DNA of 11,207 nt from an uncultured Ruminococcus sp. (GTDB taxonomy: Bacteria; Bacillota; Clostridia; Oscillospirales; Ruminococcaceae), in contig CABQIF010000073.1 in the NCBI GenBank assembly GCA_902464115.1, positions 1 to 11,207 on the forward strand, written 5' to 3'. A program made the position numbers and the translations under genes. Numbering within the stretch: the stretch's first letter is position 1; every line of letters begins with the position of its first letter. Below the pieces are notes generated by a model. The model was not told the origin of the DNA, did no database searches, and worked only from the letters and a program-made list of their open reading frames with translations. Positions 5,774 to 11,207 of this stretch are shown here, piece after piece.

Positions 5774-8389
5774 ATGAAAAAAGAACTGGCAAAATCTTAC
5801 CAGCCAAAAGACTTTGAAGACCGCATCTATGCGGAGTGGATGGAAAAAGGTTGTTTCCATGCGGAAGTAGATTCCAAGAAGCAGCCATACACCATTGTCA
5901 TCCCACCGCCGAACATCACCGGTCAGCTGCACATGGGACACGCTTTGGATGAAACCTTGCAGGATATCTTGATTCGTTGGAAGCGGATGTCTGGTTATAG
6001 TGCATTGTGGCTGCCGGGAACAGACCATGCCTCCATTGCAACCGAAGCAAAAATTGTAGAAGCTATGCGGAAAGAGGGCATCAAGAAAGAAGACCTCGGA
6101 CGGGATGGATTCTTAAAGCGTGCATGGGACTGGAAAAAGCAGTACGGCGGCAGAATCGTCGAACAGTTGAAAAAATTAGGCTCTTCCTGTGACTGGGAAC
6201 GGGAACGGTTCACCATGGATGAGGGCTGCAATCAGGCAGTCAAGGAAGTATTCATTCGCTACTACGAAGAAGGCTTGATTTATCGGGGCGAACGGATCAT
6301 TAACTGGTGCCCGAAGTGCCTGACTTCCATTTCCGATGCAGAAGTCGAATATGAAGACCAGGCAGGTCATTTCTGGCACTTGCGGTATCCGCTGAAAGAT
6401 GGCAGCGGCTATCTGGAACTGGCAACCACCCGTCCAGAAACTCTGTTGGGCGATACCGCTGTTGCAGTCAATCCGAATGATGAACGGTATCAGCATCTGG
6501 TTGGCAAGACTTTGATTCTGCCGCTGGTACATCGGGAAATTCCGATCGTTGCAGATGACTATGTAGAAATGGACTTTGGAACAGGTGTTGTAAAGATTAC
6601 CCCAGCCCACGATCCGAACGACTTTGAAGTTGGTCTGCGGCATAATCTGCCAGTTATCAACGTTATGACCGATGATGCAAAGATCACAGACGATTATCCG
6701 AAGTATGCCGGCATGGATCGTTACGAAGCACGGAAAGCCATTGTTGCCGATCTGGAGGCAGAAGGGGCATTGGTTGAAATCGAAGATTATAATCACAATG
6801 TTGGCACTTGCTACCGCTGCGGAACAACCGTAGAACCGAGAGTTTCCAAGCAGTGGTTTGTCAAGATGAAGCCATTGGCACAGCCGGCAATTGATGCGGT
6901 TCGGAACGGCAAGACAAAGTTTGTTCCGGAACGGTTCGACAAGATTTATTTCCACTGGCTCGAAAATATCAAGGACTGGTGTATTTCCCGTCAGCTTTGG
7001 TGGGGACACCGGATTCCGGCATTCTATTGCGATGACTGCGGCGAAATGGTGGTCACCAAGGAAAATGCTGCAACTTGTCCGAAGTGCGGAAAGCCAATGC
7101 GGCAAGACCCGGATACACTGGATACCTGGTTCAGCTCTGCACTCTGGCCGTTCTCCACACTGGGCTGGCCGAATCAGACTGAAGAACTGAAATATTTCTA
7201 CCCGACCAACACACTGGTAACGGGCTATGATATTATTTTCTTCTGGGTTGTCCGGATGATGTTCTCCGGCTTGAAGTGCATGAACGAAGTGCCGTTTGAT
7301 ACGGTTTTGATTCATGGTCTGGTACGGGATGAACAGGGCAGAAAGATGTCCAAGTCCCTGGGCAACGGCATTGACCCGCTGAAAGTCATTGATGAATACG
7401 GTGCAGATGCTCTGCGGTTTATGCTGGCAACCGGTAACGCTCCGGGCAATGATATGCGGTACAGCGACGACAAGGTAAAGGCTGCCCGAAACTTTGCAAA
7501 CAAGCTCTGGAATGCTTCTCGGTTTATCATGATGAATCTGCCGGAAGATTTCCAGTTCAACGGACTGCCAGAAAATCTCACCATGGAAGACCGCTGGATC
7601 GTAGACCGTTTCAACAACCTTGCAAAGGAAGTCAACGACAACCTGAACAAGTTTGAAATCGGGGTTGCCTGCTCCAAGCTGTATGATTTCATCTGGGATG
7701 TTTATTGTGACTGGTATATTGAATTGACCAAGCCGAGAATTCAGGCTGGCGGTGCAACCATGGAACAGGCACAAGCCGTTCTGGTTTGGGTCATGCGTGG
7801 TATGCTGAAGCTGCTGCATCCGTTTATGCCGTATATCACCGAAGAAATCTGGCAGGTATTGACCAACGAAGAATCCATGATTATGCTGGAATCCTATCCG
7901 GTTTATACCGAAGAACACGCTTATGCAGAAGCTGCTCAGTTTGAAAAAGTCATTGATGCGATTCGTGCCATCCGGAATTGCCGGACATCCATGAATGTTC
8001 CGCCGTCCAAGAAGGCAAGCGTTTACATCGAAACACAGGATACCGAATTGTTTGCAGCTGCTGCGGTATTCTTTGAAAAGCTGGCGTCTGCATCCAGCGT
8101 AGAAGTCGGAACATCGTTCGACTTGCAGGATGCAGCGACTGCTGTAACCGACAGTGCAAGAATCTTCATCCCGATGGCAGAGCTGGTTGACAGAGAAAAG
8201 GAACTGGCAAGACTGCAAAAAGAACAGCAGAAGGCACAGAAAGACATTGACTTCTTGCAGAAGAAGCTGAACAATCCGGGATTCCTTGCAAAAGCACCGG
8301 AACAGCTGGTTGCTGCAGAACGGGCAAAGCTGGCAAAGGCAACCGAAAAGATGGAAAAGATTTTACAGTCCATTGCTGGCTTGCAATAA
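5774..8389 (+). CDS. valS: Valyl-tRNA synthetase
   Basis: Class Ia synthetase charging tRNA-Val in the cytoplasm, 871 residues, close to the bacterial norm of about 880. ATG 5774 is chosen because AAAAGGAG (5758-5765) lies 8 nt upstream. The frame stays open upstream, but that part codes for the terminator hairpin. The ATP-binding HMGH (residues 53-56, in PPPNITGQLHMGH) and KMSKS (524-528) are both intact. The editing (CP1) domain lies roughly at 190-340 and includes ATTRPETLLGDTAVAVNP. Four CxxC pairs are present; C346/C349, C419/C422 and C435/C438 look like zinc knuckles. DWCISRQLWWGHRIPAFYC is typical of the family. The C-terminal tail, about 800-870, is the helical coiled-coil arm seen in ValRS (rich in K, E, L and Q). 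Expression is governed by the T-box leader upstream, and an intrinsic terminator follows. Confidence 0.98.
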   Translation: MKKELAKSYQPKDFEDRIYAEWMEKGCFHAEVDSKKQPYTIVIPPPNITGQLHMGHALDETLQDILIRWKRMSGYSALWLPGTDHASIATEAKIVEAMRKEGIKKEDLGRDGFLKRAWDWKKQYGGRIVEQLKKLGSSCDWERERFTMDEGCNQAVKEVFIRYYEEGLIYRGERIINWCPKCLTSISDAEVEYEDQAGHFWHLRYPLKDGSGYLELATTRPETLLGDTAVAVNPNDERYQHLVGKTLILPLVHREIPIVADDYVEMDFGTGVVKITPAHDPNDFEVGLRHNLPVINVMTDDAKITDDYPKYAGMDRYEARKAIVADLEAEGALVEIEDYNHNVGTCYRCGTTVEPRVSKQWFVKMKPLAQPAIDAVRNGKTKFVPERFDKIYFHWLENIKDWCISRQLWWGHRIPAFYCDDCGEMVVTKENAATCPKCGKPMRQDPDTLDTWFSSALWPFSTLGWPNQTEELKYFYPTNTLVTGYDIIFFWVVRMMFSGLKCMNEVPFDTVLIHGLVRDEQGRKMSKSLGNGIDPLKVIDEYGADALRFMLATGNAPGNDMRYSDDKVKAARNFANKLWNASRFIMMNLPEDFQFNGLPENLTMEDRWIVDRFNNLAKEVNDNLNKFEIGVACSKLYDFIWDVYCDWYIELTKPRIQAGGATMEQAQAVLVWVMRGMLKLLHPFMPYITEEIWQVLTNEESMIMLESYPVYTEEHAYAEAAQFEKVIDAIRAIRNCRTSMNVPPSKKASVYIETQDTELFAAAAVFFEKLASASSVEVGTSFDLQDAATAVTDSARIFIPMAELVDREKELARLQKEQQKAQKDIDFLQKKLNNPGFLAKAPEQLVAAERAKLAKATEKMEKILQSIAGLQ

Positions 8390-8416
8390 TCATATTTGAA
8401 CCAAAATCACACCATT

Positions 8417-8460
8417 CCATTCGCAGCGGATATTACATCTGCTGCGAATGGTTCTTTTTT
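8417..8460 (+). terminator. Intrinsic terminator after valS
   Basis: CCATTCGCAGC (8417-8427) pairs perfectly over 11 bp with GCTGCGAATGG (8441-8451), with GAT/ATC continuing inside, followed by TTCTTTTTT. It lies 27 nt after the valS stop and just before the folC ribosome site. folC therefore depends on read-through or on a promoter not evident in the short gap. Confidence 0.92.
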
Positions 8461-8478
8461 GAAAGGAGTGTTTCGGTT

Positions 8479-9741
8479 ATGACCATATCGGAAACCATTG
8501 CCTATCTCCAGCAGTTCAGCAAGAGTGGAAAGCCTGTGAAAGACCTGTCCCGGATGCAATCGCTGTTGGATGAACTGGGCAATCCGCAGGAACAATTGCG
8601 ATTCGTTCACATTGCCGGAACGAACGGGAAAGGTTCTGTTGTTGCATATGGTTCGGCAGCAGCCATTGCCGCTGGTATCCAAACGGGACAGTTTACTTCG
8701 CCCTTTGTCCGGCACTATCAAGACCGGATTCAGGTCAATGGAATAGATATTTCAGACGACCGTCTTTGTGCACTCTGTGAACAGGTAACAGCGTGTCATG
8801 TATCCAAGGCGTGTTCGCAGTTTGAAGTCACGCTAGCAATTGCCCTGCTCTATTTTGTGGAACAAAAGTGTGAACTGGTCTTTCTGGAAACCGGATTGGG
8901 CGGCTTGCTGGATGCAACCAATGTGATAAAAGAACCGTTGGTCAGCGTGATCACGTCGATTTCGTTTGACCATATGGCAATTCTGGGAAATACGCTGCCG
9001 GAAATTGCCGCCCAAAAGGCAGGCATCATCAAGGAACACTGTCCGGTTGTGGTATCGCCGGACAATCCAGCGTTGGTACGTTCCATCATGCAGGAAACTG
9101 CTGCTGAAAAGCATACAACGGTTACGATCCCAAAGATGCAGGCTTGTACAATTTTGCAGCGTTCCCTGACAGAAACGAAGTTTTCCTATCAAAATCAAGT
9201 TTACACGTTGCATATGCCGGGAAAGCATCAGATTGCCAATGCTCTTACTGCCATTGAAACACTGCACATTCTGCAACGATCTGGATTCCCGATACCGGAA
9301 ACCGCCATTCAAGCAGCTTTGCCAACGGTACAGCTTCCGGCTCGGGTACAGATTTTACAGAAAGACCCACTGGTTTTGATGGATGGCGGACACAATGCCT
9401 CCGGTGTAGCCGCTCTGACAGAGGTCTTGAAAGACTATGGCAGCCATCCGATGATTGCCATTTTGGGCATGGTGAAAGGGAAAGACTATCAGACCGCCGT
9501 CAAGGAATTGTCAGAAGTGTTGGACGTTGTTTTCTGCGTGGATGATTTTTCACCACAGGCTGTTCCGGCGATAGAATTGGCAGCTTGTTTTCCGCCCACT
9601 ATTTCTACGACTTGCCTGCCGCATAAAGCAGCATTTCAAGCAGCGTTGGAGCAGGCAAAGCAGAATCACGGCTGTGTTGTCATCAGCGGTTCGCTGTATT
9701 TGTCCAGTGCGTTTCTGGAACAAGACAGCATTCAACTTTGA
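8479..9741 (+). CDS. folC: Folylpolyglutamate synthase / dihydrofolate synthase
   Basis: An ATP-dependent ligase of the Mur family that adds glutamate to folates, and in many bacteria also to dihydropteroate; cytoplasmic. It has 420 residues, a normal length. AAAGGAG (8462-8468) stands 10 nt before the ATG. The P-loop is GTNGKGS (47-53), followed by TSPFVRHYQDRI, the omega-loop region. Glu137 in ETGLGG and His165 in SFDHMAILG match the magnesium-binding positions. Lys180 in QKAGIIK is the position that is carbamylated in the family. The C-terminal domain holds DGGHNASG (302-309), a variant of the usual DGAHNPxG. The common Arg of GLGGRxDATN is Leu here, a position that also varies in other members. 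Whether the enzyme does both reactions cannot be told from sequence. Its 3' end overlaps the convergent S1-domain gene by 10 nt. Confidence 0.95.
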   Translation: MTISETIAYLQQFSKSGKPVKDLSRMQSLLDELGNPQEQLRFVHIAGTNGKGSVVAYGSAAAIAAGIQTGQFTSPFVRHYQDRIQVNGIDISDDRLCALCEQVTACHVSKACSQFEVTLAIALLYFVEQKCELVFLETGLGGLLDATNVIKEPLVSVITSISFDHMAILGNTLPEIAAQKAGIIKEHCPVVVSPDNPALVRSIMQETAAEKHTTVTIPKMQACTILQRSLTETKFSYQNQVYTLHMPGKHQIANALTAIETLHILQRSGFPIPETAIQAALPTVQLPARVQILQKDPLVLMDGGHNASGVAALTEVLKDYGSHPMIAILGMVKGKDYQTAVKELSEVLDVVFCVDDFSPQAVPAIELAACFPPTISTTCLPHKAAFQAALEQAKQNHGCVVISGSLYLSSAFLEQDSIQL

Positions 9742-10667
9742 CAGACATCAAACTGTGTTTGAATCTGTTTGGTTGCTCCAACTGGCGAATAGTTCCAAGT
9801 GGAAAGATGGGGCTCTTGTACAAAATAAGAGAGCGAATCCGGAGATTCTGTATCGGGGAACGCATCAATCAGCACCAGTTTGATTTTCATTTTTTCTGGA
9901 ATGATGGCTTTGATGTAAACGCTGGCACGCTGTTTCGGCGAGATATGTTCTTTTGGCTCTGCCAGTCCGGCGAGATTTGGCGTTAGTTCCACAAAAACAC
10001 CATAAGATTCCACGGAACGAACGATGCCGGAAACGGTTTCTCCCACCGCAAACTTTGCAGCGTTTTCCATCCATGTTCCAAGCAATTCTTTGTGAGATAA
10101 GCCAATCCGAAAATCAGAAACGCTGGTGACAACTGCCTGAATCGTCTGTCCCAGTGTGAAGCGGTCAGCTGGGTGCGAGATTCGGGAAACAGAAATGCAG
10201 TCAATGGGAATCATCGACGGAATCCCACAGCCAATGTCTACAAAGCATCCGAATTTCTCCATGTGGGTCACACGGGCTGGCAGGACATCACCAGGCGTGC
10301 AGTGCGATAAAAATTCCTGCCAACATTGCAGCTGTGCTTGTCGGCGAGAGAGAATCGCAAGCGGAACGCCGTCTGCATCGGTCGTCAGTTCCTGCACTTG
10401 AAAACAGACGGGTTTTCCAGCCTTTGCAATCAGTGCAATTTCTCTGGTTGTTCCCTCTGCAATGCCAATTGCCCCTTCTTCCCGTGGAATAATGCCCCGC
10501 ATATGCGGCAACTCTACGATGAGATTGTGTGCCGCATCGCAGACGATGGCACGGGCTTCTAAAATTTGTTTTCGGTGCATGGCAGCCTGTAACGCTGCAA
10601 CACTTTGTAGAGCGGTTTGATTTTCCATGGTATGCAGCCGCATGCCCTCTGGTAAGTATGTTGTCAT
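9732..10667 (-). CDS. S1-domain RNA-binding protein (three S1 repeats)
   Basis: A 311-residue cytoplasmic protein built from S1/OB-fold RNA-binding domains, related to the short ribosomal protein S1-like proteins of Firmicutes. Start chosen at 10667 because GGGAGG (complement of 10673-10678) lies 5 nt upstream. Repeat I is about 33-112 (degenerate, with GIIPREEG and ending LSRRQAQ); repeat II about 123-195 (GDVLPARVTHMEKFGCFVDI, ending GLSHKE); repeat III about 206-270 (GETVSGIVRSVESYGVFVEL, then GLAEPKE). The final 40 residues lack an obvious fold. It could be a ribosome-associated S1 or a separate RNA-binding regulator; length and three repeats do not decide. It has its own promoter and a 126-nt leader beginning with a strong hairpin, and ends tail-to-tail with folC. 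Confidence 0.92.
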   Translation of the reverse strand: MTTYLPEGMRLHTMENQTALQSVAALQAAMHRKQILEARAIVCDAAHNLIVELPHMRGIIPREEGAIGIAEGTTREIALIAKAGKPVCFQVQELTTDADGVPLAILSRRQAQLQCWQEFLSHCTPGDVLPARVTHMEKFGCFVDIGCGIPSMIPIDCISVSRISHPADRFTLGQTIQAVVTSVSDFRIGLSHKELLGTWMENAAKFAVGETVSGIVRSVESYGVFVELTPNLAGLAEPKEHISPKQRASVYIKAIIPEKMKIKLVLIDAFPDTESPDSLSYFVQEPHLSTWNYSPVGATKQIQTQFDVCQS

Positions 10668-10760
10668 TTTGACCTCCCATTGTTTTTTCTGCCAAGCAGG
10701 TTGTTTTTTTACAGTTTATGATGAGCGGTTTTTGTTTATGCACAAGGGAACAGGACAGAA

Positions 10761-10794
10761 GAAACATCCCCCAGCATCTGGGGGATTCTGTTTC
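10761..10794 (-). promoter_or_regulatory. Strong hairpin at the 5' end of the S1-protein leader
   Basis: On the minus strand GAAAC, a 3-nt bulge, ATCCCCCAG, loop ATG, CTGGGGGAT and GTTTC form a 14-bp stem with a perfect 9-bp GC-rich core (10766-10774 / 10778-10786). It starts almost exactly at the predicted +1. What follows is pyrimidine-rich but not a true T-run, so it is a poor intrinsic terminator. A stabilising or regulatory leader element is more likely. Confidence 0.65.
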
Positions 10795-10799
10795 CTCTT

Positions 10800-10828
10800 A
10801 TTATAATCAAAAGAGCATCTTTTTGCAA
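10800..10828 (-). promoter_or_regulatory. Promoter of the S1-domain protein gene
   Basis: On the minus strand, TTGCAA (10823-10828) and a perfect TATAAT (10800-10805) are 17 bp apart. Predicted transcription start is near 10793, leaving a 126-nt leader before the ATG. The placement between the upstream gene's terminator and the coding region supports the call. Confidence 0.8.
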
Positions 10829-10855
10829 GCCTGATTGCTGTCAGCTGGTTTCTTA

Positions 10856-10894
10856 CGACAAAAATAGCGGATTCCCGTTAGAATCCGCTATTTT
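10856..10894 (-). terminator. Intrinsic terminator of the right-edge gene
   Basis: AAAATAGCGGATTC (10861-10874) and GAATCCGCTATTTT (10881-10894) form a perfect 14-bp stem with a 6-nt loop. On the minus strand the stem ends in five T (10864-10860). It begins 1 nt after the stop codon of the right-edge gene. The A/T ends also allow weak function on the plus strand. Confidence 0.92.
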
Positions 10895-10895
10895 G

Positions 10896-11207
10896 TCAGG
10901 CATCCCAGTTCTGCATTTGGCTGCCGCCCAGTGCCGTCAAGATACTGTGAGCAGTTGGATAGGCTTCTGCGGGACAGGAAATGCGGAGGTCAGCCGTTTG
11001 GTTGCGTTCCGGCTCTAAAATTTCCTCTTCATTCAGCTGCCGTTCGATTCTGCCGGTGATATTGTGAGCAGAAACAGCAGCCGTCGTGTAGATTGAAAAA
11101 TACGTCTGCGGAATGCTGCCGATGGCAATGCTGTTCGGGTTTCGAGGGGTAACAGAAACCTGTACCAGGTGTGGAATGTGTTGCTGCAAATAGGAAGCGG
11201 CATATTC
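10896..11207 (-). CDS. Unrecognised protein, C-terminal part
   Basis: A minus-strand frame is open from the window edge to a TGA at 10896-10898, giving the last 103 residues of a protein. The only start-like codon near the edge is a TTG at 11187-11189 with no convincing ribosome site, so the gene almost surely begins outside the window. I do not recognise a family. The fragment begins EYAASYLQQHIPHL and includes PNSIAIGSIPQTYFSIYTT, an acidic stretch NEEEILEPERN and the end LGGSQMQNWDA. It has no hydrophobic segment and looks like a soluble alpha/beta or beta-rich domain. A strong terminator one base after the stop supports it being a real gene. Confidence 0.75.
   Translation of the reverse strand, partial: EYAASYLQQHIPHLVQVSVTPRNPNSIAIGSIPQTYFSIYTTAAVSAHNITGRIERQLNEEEILEPERNQTADLRISCPAEAYPTAHSILTALGGSQMQNWDA

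Noticed and set aside
6176..8218. 680-codon open frame on the minus strand antisense to valS
   Set aside because: It lies wholly inside valS. Its translation is rich in Cys, His and Ile without any domain pattern, and it has no ribosome site. It is best explained by the codon bias of the sense gene.
10681..10711. CTGC/GCAG stem followed by a T-run on the plus strand as a terminator for folC
   Set aside because: The stem is only 4 bp and lies about 950 nt after folC, beyond a whole convergent gene. The T-run may be chance in an AT-rich leader.
10288..10767. 159-codon minus-strand open frame overlapping the S1-domain gene and its leader
   Set aside because: It is out of frame with the clearly coding S1 gene, has no ribosome site and its sequence is Cys/Arg-rich without a family pattern.
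1..11207. CRISPR array, insertion sequence, prophage or toxin-antitoxin system
   Set aside because: No spaced direct repeats, transposase or integrase motifs, terminal inverted repeats or small paired genes were found on either strand.

Overview
The window looks like chromosome from a fibre-degrading gut Firmicute of the Ruminococcus type (Oscillospiraceae/Ruminococcaceae). The main clue is a secreted multi-domain GH10 xylanase ending in a dockerin of the Ruminococcus cellulosome kind. Consistent with this are strong AGGAGG-type ribosome binding sites, a T-box leader in front of valS, and housekeeping genes that read like clostridial homologues. No mobile element, CRISPR array, rRNA or tRNA gene is visible.

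Layout. The left end holds the 3' part of queA (tRNA queuosine synthesis). After a consensus-like promoter comes the 1149-residue xylanase (signal peptide, two CBM22-like modules, GH10, an unassigned beta-rich module, CBM9, Thr-rich linker, dockerin). A small HP0902-like cupin follows after 55 bp with no visible terminator. Next is a membrane-anchored N-acetylmuramoyl-L-alanine amidase of the CwlD/AmiC (Amidase_3) kind. The only gene-free stretch over 300 bp, 5392-5773, is filled by a near-perfect promoter and a complete valine-type T-box riboswitch driving valS. An intrinsic terminator separates valS from folC. folC runs tail-to-tail, with a 10-nt overlap, into a minus-strand gene for a three-S1-domain RNA-binding protein. 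That gene has its own promoter and a 126-nt leader that starts with a strong hairpin. The right end carries the 3' part of an unrecognised minus-strand gene and its intrinsic terminator.

How the parts work together. The xylanase is the only accessory function: it is exported, docked to a scaffoldin and aimed at xylan through at least three carbohydrate-binding modules. The rest is tRNA modification, tRNA charging under feedback from uncharged tRNA-Val, folate polyglutamylation, wall hydrolysis and RNA binding.

Novelty. I see no clearly new multi-gene system. The points most worth a second look are: a repeated segment in the valS T-box that offers an alternative pairing; a low-GC unassigned module inside the xylanase; hairpins placed at the predicted +1 of two unrelated promoters; and the unidentified partial gene at the right edge.
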